A stretch of 64,000 nucleotides of DNA from NCBI GenBank assembly GCA_030549775.1, contig CM060180.1:29853090-29917089 (forward strand). The letters are read 5' to 3'. A program made the translations under genes and the position numbers. The notes below the pieces were generated by a model. The model searched no databases. It saw nothing but the letters and a program-made list of their open reading frames with translations, and had not been told where the DNA came from. Below are positions 23,270 through 36,488 of the stretch, in pieces. The first letter of the stretch is position 1, and each line of letters opens with the position of its first letter. This DNA comes from Tamarix chinensis (lineage: Eukaryota > Streptophyta > Magnoliopsida > Caryophyllales > Tamaricaceae).

Positions 23270-23870
23270 GCCTCCTCAAATTTTGAAGCATCACAAAGTT
23301 ATACACGCAGTTGTCGAGGGATTCATTAGCCGAGGCCAGTAACTCACCCTAAAAGCATATGTCAGGAGGTATGACTTGCATAGAACAAACAAAAGAGCAA
23401 GGGTGGATGAATGGGAATTTAGCTTCACATAAGAGGGTTTGAATATAATATAGCCTCATAATGACCTCTAATTATAGAGGTTTAGATTGCTAATTGTACA
23501 ATGAAGCAAATTCTAATAGATATTAGAATTTCAATCGATTTTATCTTTGAAGAAGCTTATAAGCAACTGGAATTATTAAAGGCCTGTTTAAAAGTGAATG
23601 CCTCACCCTTAGCTAGACTCATTGAAAATGCCATAAGAACTAAGGGGTCAATGGGCCTTAATCTCATTGTCAGCCAAGTAGGCATATAAAGAACTATTAA
23701 AGCTAAGTTTATACTCGTTACATGCCTCTTAGCATACAACATGATATTAGGTCAACCCTCCCTCAATAAGCTCCAATCAAGTATCTTCATGGTTAGGCTA
23801 CTCATGAGAATTCCTATCAGTATCAACTAGGAAAATTTTAGGGTAGATCAAAGGGTGGCTTGACGATGCT
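23270..23870 (+). pseudogene. Tat gag end and aspartic protease region
   Basis: Fragments read PHNDL (start of the protease domain), an FEEAYKQLELL segment, and then YNMILGQPSLNKLQSS, the typical protease C-terminal signature (YNxILGRPxLN). The D-T/S-G active-site segment cannot be read in any frame near 23480-23500, where the sequence is damaged. The longest open stretch is 23501-23689. It would release mature gag and pol proteins if intact. Confidence 0.65.
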
Positions 23871-24109
23871 ATGCAGTTGAAGTAAGAGAAGTGCTAGGGA
23901 GTTCCGAAACCAAGAAGATAGGGAAACCTTAGTCTTGGAGGATTTAAACACATCTAGGGAAGGTATGCAAGCCACTATGAAGATAGAAGAAGTGTAGATA
24001 GGAAACCCAAAGCACACTATGATAACCATTAGGAGATAAATGAGACTAAAAAATAAGAATTGTTAGAATTCCTCATGAATAAAAAATATGTATTTTCATG
24101 GATAGTAGT

Positions 24110-24800
24110 TGATTTAGAGGGAATCCCCTCCAAGGAAATCTAAGAAGAGGTGCAAAAGTTGTTGAATTTGGGGTTATTAGGGACTTGAACTATGCTAAGC
24201 GGATCACCAATCCTATCTTAGTAAAAAAAAACAATGGGAATTTGAGAATGTGTGTGGGCTTCAAAGGCTTAAACAAGGTCTACCCCAAAGACAGTTGTCC
24301 ACTCCCTTGGAAAGACTGACTAATATATTCAATGCCTAGGCACGACGGGTTAAGTTTCATGGATGCCTTCTATATGTATCACCACATTAAAGTAGTTGAG
24401 GCTAACTAAGATAAAACTACTTTTATTACAGATGATGGGCTATATTATTACAAGGCCATGCCATTCAAAATTAAAAATGTGGGGGAAACCTTCCAAAGGT
24501 TGTTCAACATAATATTCCAAGGGCTGATTGGGGGTCGGGTGGAGGCTTACATTGGTAACATGATAGTGAAAAGTAAGAAGAAATAAGCTCAAACAAAAAT
24601 TCTCCAAACTATCTTTCATACCCTCATAAATATAGAATAAAGTTAAACCCCACCAAGTACATCTTTAAAGATGATGTTGATAAGTTCTTAGGTTTCATAG
24701 TTTCTAATAGAGGTATACATGTAAACCCTAAAAAGGTGGCAATCATTTTGAACATGCAAGCCCCAACAGGTGAAAAATATAGTCAAAAGCTAATAGAGAA
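24110..24800 (+). pseudogene. Tat reverse transcriptase, catalytic motif lost
   Basis: Readable segments in order are NPILVKKNNGNLRMCVGFK, a SFMDAF(Y) segment with IKV, KTTFITDDGLYYYKAMPFK, GETFQRLF and VEAYIGNMIVKS. The order and wording match Tat-type RT. The catalytic YVDDM box reads YIGNM at about 24548-24562: both catalytic Asp codons have changed by single transitions. Several stops also occur. After 24620 the thumb/connection region is readable only in pieces. Confidence 0.85.
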
Positions 24801-24879
24801 TTTGGTAGTCTTTCACATATTCATGTCCATGGGGGCTGATAAGAGCTTATCCTTCTTCCTACTTATAAGGGAAAATGAA

Positions 24880-27800
24880 GACTTTCAGTGAATGAAGGAT
24901 TGTTGGAGAGCGTTTGAAGACCCAAAGAGGCATCTATCCAAATTATCAACTCTAACAACTCTAATGAAGGGTGAGATGTTGTTTTTGTATATGTCAGCAA
25001 TTGTAACACCCCCAAAAATTACCACTAAATTTTTTTATTTTAAACGGAAGCGTACTATTAAATAGTTGGGTATTACTATCTTAATTGACATAAGAGTTTG
25101 GAGGGTTACTTTGAGTACAATAATCTAAAATACAGAAAGGGATACCATATATTTAAGAGTCTAAAAAGGTATCCAATCAAAACTAACATCCGAATAATAT
25201 GACTCTTTGCCTAAAACCTTGATACAAAAATCACTCCTCCACATATAATGCATAAAAGGTTGCAAAGTCATCCACTAGGTCATCATTGACATACAGAAAG
25301 ACATCCGGGTCCTCTACTCATAGGAATGAGCAATATCCATGAAATGAATGATTAGTACGCTACGTATTGAGTAAGGTAACGGTACAATCAAAGCAGGATT
25401 ACACATAATACATGAGTTTACATAAGAGAGTAAACATATATGCATAAATATAAAATAGTGCTAGGTAAATACTGATTTGGGGTCTCGCTATATGGACATA
25501 TCATATTCTAATATTTTATTTATGTTGATTTCAGGGACCCCACTATACGTAAATCGGTGGAATGGTCTGAAATACCTATCGGGGACAACAAACCTAAGAC
25601 ACTAAGTGGAATAGACCCAACACCTCTCAAAGTAAAAATGCTCATGAGCCAATATTCTTAAACCAGTGGAACAGTCTGAAACACCTCTTAGGGACAACAT
25701 ACCTTATCCACTATTATTACCCATTGGAACAGATTCAACACCTCAACCCTGACTCATGTAGTCTTTCACTTTACATGATTAGTATCTTTTCCATTAATAC
25801 ATTATCTCTCAATTGTATTTTCATTCACATTGAGTATGGAGTCCCACTATTCTTACTCTGATGGAACGGGATAAAGCATCTCTCAGGAACAACACACCCA
25901 AGCCACTATTATTATATAGTGGAATGGACCCATATAAATACCTCGACCCAACTCATATTATCTTTCACCTTAAATGATTAGTACCTAATTTAGAGTTGAT
26001 TGTATATTTGAGATTATCATGTGGGACTCACATAGATATGGAAGACCTAATTGAATAACATAATTATGACCACATAATTATCCTCAAATGACCATAATAC
26101 ACTTAGGGTAGTTAAAATGCTCATATTCTCCCAAGCCTTATAAAATCTAATACTAATACATACAAATCCCCAATATTCTTGTGAGAAACATATCCTTAAT
26201 TATATACATAGATACCATATATCCAACATTATTGCCAAATACATGCTTCAAATTTTCATTACAATGAAGATATCATATCATAGAATAACACCATTCATAT
26301 AACATGTCCAATATAAAATCATATACACATACATATACACATATACATAAAGTATTGGCTATGAGATGTATCTTTACCAACAAAGACGTCGGTCTCTATG
26401 CACATAAATACTTAACTGCCTCCTCCAAGATTGTCGAAATATCACCTAAGTAAACAAGATAGTACACAAATAGGCTTGGAGATTATAATCGAGGAAAAAA
26501 TTAAGGTAAAGAAAGATAAAATAGATATAACTGGAGTCAAAGGAAAGCTTGAGTTGAGTGGAAGTGTGATGGTGCTATGGTAGAGTTATAGTGGTGTTTG
26601 GGCTTATACAAAGGGATACACGGTCAAAAAGGGGGTTGCACAGGCACGTGGCAGGCTGTGCTCACTTAGGCCATGAGCTGGAAACTTACACGGGCAAACT
26701 GAGCGAAGGAGGTACGGGCGTGCGCATGCAACGCATGCATAGGTGAGAAAGAAGAGGGATGCACAGTCATGCGCGAGGCTATGCGTTACCGGTGTGAGTT
26801 TGCACGTGTGAACTATGTGAGCATGCACAGGCATATGATAAGAAAAAAGGATGGTGCACGGCTGTACGAGTGACTATGCATAAGTCATACGTCTCACAAA
26901 AACATAACAGATGTGTGAGAAAATAAGGCGACGACGGCGGTGGTGGACGATGACGATTGGTGACGATGAGGAGGATTAATGACATTGTCTTGGTGGTTGA
27001 TCCACCAAGCCATGGGTGGCACTTGGTGGATGTGGTGGTGCGTGGATGGTGATGGTGGTGGCTAGGGCGTACGAACCAGAGTAGGGGGAGAAGAATAAGA
27101 TAGCTTGGCAGGTGATGCTTGATAGAGAAAAATGGGACAATAAATGATGCAAATAAATGTAGGAGGAAGATATAAGAGAGTAGTTTATATATATATGTAT
27201 GGTGGCATGTGACAAGAAGTGGTAGAGAATGATGTTGCTGATGGCGATGATCGACAACAGCAGTAGAGGCATGAGAGATAGGAGCAAAATTCAATGAAAG
27301 AGATAGGAGATGAAGGTTGAGAGGTGATAGTTGTGTGTTAAAAGTGGTAAGGAAAAAACATGCATGGCAAGAGAAGGATATAAGAAGTTGACGCAAGAAG
27401 GAGGTGGGAAAAGGAAAAAAGGAGAAAGAAAATAAAAAGGAAAAACGATGAGGTTAAGACTTAGATTAGATTTTGGTTAGCTAAAATAGATAAGATTAAT
27501 GATGCAAATCTATTGAGATTAAGGTCAGATTAAGAAATATAAATTATCTGGTTCAAAGATTAGGATTAGGTTAAGATTTTAGGATTAAGAAATTTAGGTA
27601 AGTCAAGAATAAAATTTTCCTGAGGTTAGAATTGGATTAAGGTATTAATTATACGGGATTAGGTATAGCAAACATTTTAGGGTATTATAGCAATGGCATA
27701 GACCATGTCTTTTATCTTAGTCAAAGAAGACTTAAAATTGGGGACACAAAAACCTATCTATTACACTAACAAAGTCATGACTAATGTTGGGCCTTGATGC

Positions 27801-27990
27801 TCAAACTTAAGAAAAAATTGGCATACACTCTTCTCATTGCTTCTAGAAAATTAAATCCTTACTTTGACTCACATTCCATCATAGTTCTAACTAATGTTTC
27901 TCTCATAACCATCCTACAAAAACCCAAGAACTTGAGACATGTGATGGTGTGGGTTGCTGAGTTGAGTCGGTTTGACATTCATTATTGACT
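24880..27990 (+). pseudogene. Tat RNase H domain, split by an insertion
   Basis: The left part ends near 25001 with LFLYMSAI. The right part begins at 27695 and reads SFILVKED, QKPIYYTNKVM, and then 27794-27988 with IASRKLNPYFDSHSIIVLTN and LSRFDIHY, typical of gypsy RNase H. The two halves rejoin when the 25002-27689 element and one copy of GCAAT are removed. Confidence 0.8.
25002..27689 (-). mobile_element. Solo-LTR-like element, 2.7 kb (TGTAACACCCC family)
   Basis: It begins TGTAACACCCCC and ends TTTAGGGTATTATA, with an exact 5-bp duplication GCAAT (24997-25001 and 27690-27694). The ends are imperfect inverted repeats. Just inside the left end is a short fold-back with an ACGGAAGCG loop word, shared with other members of the family. 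The 25540-25960 part holds degenerate repeats of a CCACTAT...GGTGGAATGGTCTGAAACACC motif. The 26600-27300 part is G-rich on the plus strand and gives open but low-complexity frames on the other. No gag or pol motif is present, so a solo LTR is likely. Minus orientation is inferred from family members in which a TATA box lies on that strand. Confidence 0.8.
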
Positions 27991-28085
27991 ATGACCCATC
28001 ATTAAGGGTTAAGCCCTAATTGATTTGATTATTTAATGTTTGTTTGAAATTGATTCAAGCCCCTTGTTGATACCGGGGGAGTAAG

Positions 28086-28540
28086 GGGAGTGGACTTTAT
28101 ATGTAGATGAGGCTTCTAATAACTTGGGCTCTAGCACTAGAGTGGTCTTGATTGACCCCAATGGAATTGTGGTAGAATATGTGATATTGTTTGGATTTTT
28201 TGCAACCAATAATGAACTTGAATACAAAGTCACATTGGTTGGCCCCAAAATGGCTCAGAGCTTGAAGGTTAGCAAAATAAAATTATATAATAACTCAACT
28301 TGGTCGTGGGTCAATATAATGAATAGTATAACATCAGGGAGCTGAGTATGGAGAAATACTTAAGAAATATGATTGAGGCCACAAAGCATTTATCTTCTAT
28401 GGATGTTATGAAAGTGCCATGGTCTTCCAACTCAGTGGTTGATGCATTAGCAGAGTTGGCCTCAGATAGTATGTCCTCCTCACCTCGGATTATCACAAAG
28501 TTCATATCCAAGTAACCTACCGAGGTAGATGAAGCCAAGA
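28086..28540 (+). pseudogene. Second (archaeal-type) RNase H of the Tat element
   Basis: Reads WTLYVDEASN, then VVLIDPNGIVVEYVI, GFFATNNELEYK, and further on VPWSSNSVVDALAELAS. This matches the extra RNase H that follows the normal one in Tat-group elements (WTLYVDGASN...ATNNEAEYE...NxxADALAxLAS). An open stretch runs 28124-28345. The catalytic Asp at the start is present (YVDE), but the Glu/Asp order later is disturbed by stops. Confidence 0.8.
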
Positions 28541-28659
28541 CTGAGTTATGTGAAGCCTTTGAATTATCAGCACAAGGTGGATGGATTAAAGAATTGATGG
28601 ATTATATAAAGGCTAGTGCCCAACCTACAAACAAAAATAAGGCATTTAAATTGAGAAGG

Positions 28660-29990
28660 AGGTAGAATAAATAATTCATATCTAAAGAGCAATTATACAA
28701 GCGCTCAAAAACCATGTTAGTATTAAAATGCATGCTTCAGGTGGTAGGGTAATTTATTTTAAGGGAAGTTCATGCAGGGATATATATAGGTTGTCGTATC
28801 CTTATTGGCAAAAGTTTTAAACCAAGGTTATTATTAGAGGACTATGTATCAAGATGTTGAGGCAATGATGCATTGATGCCAAAGTTATCAAACTTCTACC
28901 CCTGCACATAACATGATCGCCTTAGAATTACAACCCATTGTGAGCTTGTGGCAATTTGATGTGTGAGGGGATGACATTTTTGGGGCCTGGGTCTAAGTGA
29001 TTATAATTTCTTTAAAATTTTCAAGGCATAAAGTCTAATCATGTAATTATACCTATATATTGTCCTTTAAACTAACACACTAAGAGTAGGCATTCACAAA
29101 AATAGGTTCATCATGGTTGCAATCGACTATTTTACAAATTAGGTGGAGGCTGAGGCCTTAGTGTAAATCACTAAAAAAACATACAATGGAGTTTTTTTTC
29201 CTGGTTGTTGGAAGAATATTATTTACAAGTATGAAACATATGGTGATAGCTAATAAAGGTATGAGGTTACTATTTAATGCACTTATGTCTAGACTAATAA
29301 AAGACATGCAGGTTTGGGGTACCTCAAGCCATTTTTATAGCTAATGGTCAGTAGTTCAACAATAATAAGTATAAGAACTTATGTGAAAACTTGAAAATCA
29401 ATTACAGTTCACTTCGTTAGCTCACTCGCATGTAAGTCACACTAAATGATCTTAATATGGTCAGGTACCTTGCAATCTATATATGGCAACTCACAGATGC
29501 CGATGTAGTGCAACAACCAATTCGAATAAGAAAATAAGGAAATACTAGGAGTGTTAAGGTACTAGTTTAGCAAAGATGGGAAAGGCTAAGTAGATGAGCT
29601 TGCTTAGATATTATGGGTCATCAGAATGACTATCAAAAACCAAACTAGCAAGAAACCCTCTAGCTTAGCTTTTAGAGGTGAGACAATGGTGTTAATTGAA
29701 ATAGAGATGAGCATATATAAAATCAACCATCACTACACGAGTACCAATAAAGAGGCTTTAAAAATTAATAAATACTTGTTGGAGGAACGAATAGATGTGT
29801 TCTAAATGCGACTCACTAGGTATAAACAACAAGTGGCCAAATATTACAACAAAAGGGTGAGAGCCATGTAGTTAAAGGTGGGAAATTGAATACTAATGAA
29901 TGCCGAATTCCAAAATGGTAGAGGATAAGGTAAATCAAGTGCAAGGTGGGAAGCTCTATACCAAGTTGTGGAATAAGTGAAGAAAACCAC
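28660..29990 (+). pseudogene. Tat integrase, heavily decayed
   Basis: Fragments include REVHAGI (start of the zinc-binding domain), then VAIDYFTNXVEAEAL at about 29115-29160, which corresponds to the VDYFTKWVEAE core motif, a PFL block near 29320, and TTKGXEPCSXRW near 29850, matching the C-terminal YN-RVR region. X marks stops. The zinc-binding Cys residues are mostly lost. Confidence 0.7.
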
Positions 29991-30229
29991 TTTCATAATA
30001 GCCAATGAAGATAGAAGGTGATGGGAAAATGCTTGAAATGCAAAGCAATTATGAAAATTATACTTTTAATTTATTTATTATTATTCGTCACATATGGATG
30101 TTGCCATACTTTTGTATATTGATGATATAGCAATAAAGGGAATGATTGGTGCTCTATGATAGAAATGTAGTATAATATTAGTGATACATCCTTTCTATTT
30201 TGAAAAAAAAAAATTGGTTAAGACTAATG

Positions 30230-30660
30230 CATTACTAAGGAAATATTCACATGGTGTGCCCCTTGGACTGATGCACCCAGGCCACCAAGTCAACACAACA
30301 ATACAAACAGTGCATCTCTCAAACCAATGGGCCAAGACCACCAACTCCTTACAATGATCCAATGATATGTGTGGTTGAGCCCTCAAACCAATGTGCTAAT
30401 GCCACCAAGATCATGTAATAACAAAAGTGAATAAGTGATGCAACCCTCGGACTAGTGTGCTAAGGTCCATAACCCATATATAAAATGAGCCAAGGCTTCT
30501 CTAGTATTAAGCCTAGGCTCTCATGGTACATTCCTTGGTTGATGTGCCAAGGCCATTAAGCTTATAATAAGGTACACATGGTAGCATGTCAACTGCTAAG
30601 CCTAAGCTCTCATGGTGCATTCTTCAACCTATATATCGAGGCCACTTTACTCGTTATTTA
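30230..30660 (+). repeat. Degenerate spacer repeats 3' of the Tat pol
   Basis: Loosely repeated units carry the words CCAATGTGCYAAGGCCACCAAG-like (in shorter forms such as GTGCTAAGGCC and GCCAAGGCC) and TGGTGCATTC, with a period of roughly 60-100 bp. Tat-group elements often carry such arrays between pol and the 3' LTR. No coding sequence. Confidence 0.6.
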
Positions 30661-31024
30661 GGGGTTTGGTTAGTCCACTCAATATAATCAACCAATGGAA
30701 AATAAATCAAACCCTACTTTGGTATCCACCACCAAATTATAAAGAAAATTAGAAGTGTGGGGAAGATATATCTTAAGAAGTATCACAAAAAACGTCACAA
30801 TAGAGAAAAAACAAACAAAGAGGAAAAAGGTTTAGACATTGTAAATAAAAGGGTATATCATTGTATATGTTAAGAAGGTCATATACAATCGCATTGGAAT
30901 GAAAAATTACAAAAAACTAAGGCCACAAGGATTTTCAACATCAGGTATCCACATCAACCCCGTTTAGGAGAGGTATAATCTTCAAGTATTAGCTGGTATA
31001 AAACTCACCGTCAGGATAATAGAG

Positions 31025-31400
31025 TTAACTACACTCAACTAGAGATTTGAATTGGGCATAAACATCTGAGGTGCCATCAACATAGAAGTGTGATTGAAGT
31101 CGTTTCTTATAGTTCTCAAACTCCTCACTTTTCAAGTAGTTATCTACTGCCTCACAGACATGCCTTAGCATGGTATCAGCCCCAACCCTATCGACACGAG
31201 AAACCACATCCCTTGGAGCTAAATTAGTTACCTACTTTACCTCCATTAACATTCCCTTCAACTGACTAATCTCAATCATCTTATGTTTCTCAGACACCTC
31301 ACAGCACGACAACTCGGTCTCAATCATCTGCTACTATGAGGCCTTCCTCAGCTTTGCAAACTTAGCACCAAACCCTAGTATTTTTTCATTAGCATCTTCA
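31025..31400 (-). pseudogene. Antisense ORF of the Tat element
   Basis: An open stretch 31207-31025 reads VSRVDRVGADTMLRHVCEAV, then DNYLKSEEFENYKKRLQSHF, and continues to a stop. Upstream on the same strand (31400-31210) is a Glu/Lys/Leu-rich coiled-coil-like stretch broken by stops. Tat-group elements commonly carry an antisense ORF between pol and the 3' LTR whose product has a coiled coil and a similar conserved tail; its function is unknown. 31411-32060 is AT-rich with nothing recognised. Confidence 0.6.
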
Positions 31401-32060
31401 TTCAATTTTATAAGTGTTTTTTCCTTATCCTATAATGTCTTGTTTGTGTCTAACAGATGGCGAATCTTCCTAGCTTCTATGGGGATTGTGACTTCATAAA
31501 AGAGGAATTATAATGTGTAGGTTCCAAGTTCCATATTATATACAATAATTTTCTTAATAACATAATATGCACTGCTTATTTTGTTATTTCTTATAGGGAA
31601 AGACCATGGAGAAGGTAATATCTCATTACTATGCAAAAATAATAACACATGGCGTCAATAATAAGATGGAGAAGGTTAATAGTAATATCAATGAGTCGGT
31701 AAAGAAAAAATCTAAAAACTTTTTAGTAAATCTCTAAATTATCATTAGTATATTGTAAACCAATAGATGCCACTCAATAATAATCATTCAAATATTGTAA
31801 TTATTATTATAATTATCATTTAGATATTGTAAATTGTAGTTCTCATTACTAGTCCATACTTTTATCGTATTTATAAACCCTGGACATTAGTCAAGGGAAC
31901 TAAATAAATCTATAAGTAATATTATGCAATGAAATTGTCTATAGGCAATTATCATAAAAGTTTCTCTTGTGTTGAATTCTTATTTTATTATTTAATAAAG
32001 ATTGATTGGTAATCAACATACAATTTTATGGATATAAAAAAAACGTATTCATTTTATAAA

Positions 32061-33069
32061 CTAACTATGTTATATGATATGATAATATTAACCACCCATG
32101 CTAGTAACATAATCACTTGCAGTACTAACATAATCGATTTACATTATGTATGTAACCACATTAAAAACATTTCCAAGTAACCTCTAGTATGTGATGTATT
32201 ATTAGATGCATAACCACCCACACTAACATAATCACCTCTCTAAAAACCACTAATAATTAGTACTATTCATCTTGTAAACTGTCTTTGTTATATGATACAC
32301 TAATATAAGCATAATCACCCACAATACTAACATATTCACTTACATTGTCGATATAATCACATTAGTAACATTTAAAAATAGCCTCTATTATATGATGATA
32401 CATTAATAGACGCATAATCACCTACACTACTAACATAATCACCCACACTACTGACATAATAACCTCTCTAGAATCATTAACCCATGCTGGTGAAATAATC
32501 ACTTACAATATTAACATAATCACTTACATTACGTATGTAACCACATTAAAAACATTTCAAAGTAACCTCTAGTATGTGATGTATTAATAGACTCATAAAC
32601 ACTCACACTAACATAATCACCTCTCTAAAACAACTAATAATTAGTACTAACATATTCATCTTATAAACTGTCTTTGTTATATGATATATTAATATAAGCA
32701 TAATCACCCACAATACTAACATAATCACTTACACTACCGATATGATCACATTAATAACATTTAAAAATAACCTCTCGTAGATGATGATACATTAATAGAC
32801 ACATAATCACCCACACTAATAACATAATCACCCACACTACTGACATAATAAATTCTCTGGAACCACTAGTAATCAATACTAACATATTCATTTTATAAAA
32901 TGTCTTTGTTTTTTGATACATTAATATAAGCATAATCACCCACTTTATTTTCATAATCATTTAAAGTACTAACATAGTCACTCACACTACCAATATAATT
33001 GCATTAAGTCCAATTAAACATAACATATATTATATGATACATAATAGGCATATAATCACCTACACTAAT
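32061..33069. repeat. Tandem repeat, unit about 390 bp, built on ATAATCACC words
   Basis: A landmark (CTGTCTTTGTTATATGATA) recurs at 32279 and 32669, giving a 390-bp period, and again in altered form at 32900 after a 231-bp step. Within each unit ATAATCACYYACACTA words recur many times, so the array has two levels. It is interrupted by the 33070-36488 insertion; related words resume after 36489. Non-coding. Confidence 0.8.
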
Positions 33070-36000
33070 TATAACACCACCAATTTACTACTTAAAAAAT
33101 TCATTACGTGGAATACTTAATTAAATAAAAAAATGTGTGTTACCACCACACTTAGCATAAGTGAAGTTCCATCACCTTTCTTATGCCAAGTGCTAGGGCT
33201 CAAAACCAATCGTATCCAAAATAAAGTAGTAGAAATAAAAGACAATAACATATATGTGTATATATATATCCTTCACACACAATGATAATTAAAATACAGC
33301 GAGGGACATAATAGTCCAAAGGAAACCAATCATAACATAACCCAGCACCTCAAAGTACAACACTAGTTTGCCCTAACTCTTTGACCCATGAGCCCATTAT
33401 GATAATGGAACCTCTTCCCTGAGACTCCACTTATCCTTACAACTCTTATATGATTCATGCAACTCCACAGTCTTTACATACTCATTTGCAAATGTAGTAT
33501 CAATACAGCTTTCTTGTTCTGAGTAAATCACAATACCTCACAAAAGGTAGCGTGTTGATATTGCACATAATCACACAATAATCTAAAAACATGCTCAAAA
33601 CACAAAACATATGCCATAATAATATACAATAATCATAGGATAATATATATAGACAACATCGAAGTTTCATGCTTAACATCCAATTATGCTTAACCAATTC
33701 AAATCATCTTAAGTGTACAATAACCATATCGAAATCCATAACCAAACCCAACTAATCAATCTAATTCCAAATACCAAGGTAGGGCACTAGGGCGACTACC
33801 AAGCAACCCATTAAGCCAAGAAGCGCACAGAGGCAACTATCAGAACACAACTATAACAATCCATTTTTATTCGTATTCTTACAAAACAATGAATTTCATT
33901 TTTAATTACTCAAGGGGGATACAATCAACCTAGGAATATTGAGGTACACCTAGTCATATTAATGCACAGAGGCAACATAATACCTTTACTTTAGAACCTA
34001 GGGACACTAAGGTACACCTAATTATAATGGTACACAAATAAAACACAATACCCTTACTCTATAACCTAGGAATATTGTGGTATGTCAGGTTATACTAGTG
34101 CACACAGGTAACATAGTATCATCCAGCCTCGGTCACCTAATATTTAAGTGTTGATGTCCCCTATAGGAGTCATAGATCACCTATAAAGTAGGATAGGGCC
34201 TTACTGGGGCACAACGACACACTAGAGAACCAAACTCAAATGAAGGCTACACCTCATTTCTAGGGTAGCTAATCATAAAGAGCCTTCATTTCTAAACTCA
34301 AGGTCTTTCAATTTAAGTATTAATGATTTATTACGTGATCACAAATATCACACATTGCATAGAAATTACCATCCCATACTTAACCATTTTTCCTTTATTT
34401 TCAATTATTAGAGTAAACCTTAAGGTAATTGGGCTACATTAAAGCCAAAGTCAACACTAAGGTCAACCTATCGCAAGTCTAAGGCCATCATATGTCTAAT
34501 TATTCATATTAGATGCATTAGGTCTAAAATGACCAAAATGAATTCAAAACTCTTCACCATTATTATCCAATTTCATACCAAACATCATTATTACAAGAAT
34601 TTGTCATAAAGAAGCTAAAAGACAATGATTTACAATATTTTAGCATATAGGTAATTTTTAAGATTTAGTGATTGACTATATTTTCCACTTAGCATATATT
34701 TATCCACTTACGTGTTCAAATCCTAATCATATATCTCCAATGTGTCATATATTCCATACAAAACATACATACACATGTTTAGCATGATATGCCATTTAAA
34801 ATGGCAATTATCATTATGGTGTATATACAAGAGTGTTTTTATCCTAAATCGTGTAAATAGTAATAATCATTTTTTAACACTAATCACGTGTTCGTAATTT
34901 TTTGTTATTTATATCAACTATAAACACACATACAATGATAACCATGGAACACTTAACATAGCATAAATATAATATATTGACAAGGTTAAAACTCTAGCAA
35001 AACCCAAAATATGCATACAATATCGTTTATCAATTTATACATGCATTTCATACCATTTACATAATATAAAACCCTAACATGATTATAGATCCAAAAAACC
35101 TATCATTCTCATGCATAAATACTACTATTTCATGAGTTATTGGATTTACCTTAATCCAAGCAACACAAAACCATAAAATATCATATTCTCCACCATACCT
35201 CAAGGGTTACCTAAGCAATCAACACTCGAAATTATATATTAGCATCTAACATAACACATTAATAACCAAAATTAACTAAACCAAATCATGAAAAGATTAG
35301 AGAATAATTAGGGTAAATAAGAAACACAACGACACAAAGTATCGTAACCAAGGGTGGAAGAGCATATAAAGCTCACACAAGAAGAAGGGAGGCAACGCCA
35401 CAAACCCACATATTGTAGGGGAACTATGACACTTGTTGTTGTAGCAAAAGAGGGGGGAACAACAATTGTTGTCTTTGCTAAGCAAAGGGAAACAGTGTTG
35501 TTTCATGCAGCCAAGGAGGAGAGGAACAATGGTGGTTTAGGTAGAGGATGATTGGGTAAAGAATTAATGAGTTGAACATAGTTGTGCATAAAAAATACGA
35601 ATGCACGATATTGCATGTAATGCATGCACGGGGTCGAAAGGGAAGGGAACACATAGGCGTGTGAAGAAAAAACAAGGAAATAAGCACATGGGTTATACGT
35701 GAAATTCATGGGCAAGGAGAAAATTGGTTCACAAGTTGTACATGAAGCCATGTGTGTGTCGTATAAGAGAGGCACGACCTGGGTGTGTGAGGGGTGAACA
35801 ATTGTAAGCCTCAACAAAAATAAAATAGAGCTCAATGAAGGAAAGAAAATAAATGGTTTAAGGTGGTGATGGTTAGGCAACAATGAGGGAAACTGATGGG
35901 GAGGTGGTGCTCATGGTTTACAGGAAAAAATGGTGCTTCTTGATGGTTGTCGACAATGAGGCGATGCGATGATGGTTGATGATGTTTGGTGGTGCTAGTT

Positions 36001-36488
36001 CAAATGAGAACGAGAGACAGGAAGAAGGAAGATAAAGGTCACAAACCAGGCACTTGTCTTATTGGGATTCAAGACACAGAATAAAGATGAAGGAGTACTT
36101 ATTGGAAGAGAGGCATAAACGTCTGAGCATATATGGTTAAACAAGATATGCGCAGGGGAGAACACGGGACAAAGGCAGGCATATAAGGAAAATATGGCAT
36201 GAGGGAGAAGGTTACGCAAGGGGAAAAATGTAAAAAAAAAAAGACCAAAAACTCGATAGGGTAGGGAGCTATTTGGGAAAGGTGAACCTGGAGAAAACAT
36301 TTGGTTAGCAGAATTAGGGTTCCTCAATAAAACAGGTACATGTTGGGGTCCCACTATGGTTAAAACTAATAACCTAAATTCAATGCAAATTTTAACCTAA
36401 TTAAATATATATATATATATAATATGCTATAATAATATACATATAAATAATGCATTTAATCTAAAACACCCTACAATAATTATTATAA
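33070..36488 (-). mobile_element. LTR-like element, 3.4 kb (TGTAACACCCC family)
   Basis: It begins TATAACACCACC and ends TTATTATAA, flanked by CTAAT on both sides (33065-33069, 36489-36493). Just inside the left end the sequence reads GTTACCACCACACTTAGCAT, matching the block that follows the terminal hairpin in other members (GTTACCGCCACACTTAGTACC-like). A central part (33930-34150) repeats ATTGAGGTACACCTAGTCA and related words. The 35300-36300 part is purine-rich on the plus strand and yields only low-complexity open frames. No gag or pol. The right end differs from other members, so that boundary is less certain. Confidence 0.6.

Larger units (their letters stand above)
23230..31410 (+). 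mobile_element. Decayed Tat-lineage Ty3/gypsy retrotransposon (pol and 3' part)
   Basis: In plus-strand order: protease, reverse transcriptase, RNase H, a second (archaeal-type) RNase H, integrase, a repeat-rich spacer and an antisense ORF. The second RNase H plus the antisense ORF is characteristic of the Tat/Ogre group. Every domain is broken by stops and frame changes, so the copy is old. A 2.7-kb solo-LTR-like element (25002-27689) interrupts RNase H. No LTR of this element could be delimited; its gag may be the relic at 7.6-8.6 kb. Confidence 0.85.

Noticed and set aside
25002..27689. TGTAACACCCC-ended elements considered as DNA transposons because their ends are inverted repeats
   Set aside because: The 5-bp duplications, TG..CA-type ends in several copies, multi-kb length and a candidate TATA box fit LTRs better; a DNA-transposon origin is not fully excluded.
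7608..31410. Gag relic at 7.6-8.6 kb and Tat pol at 23.2-31.4 kb treated as one element
   Set aside because: Order and lineage fit, but the gag-pol junction around the intervening insertions could not be matched, so they are listed apart.
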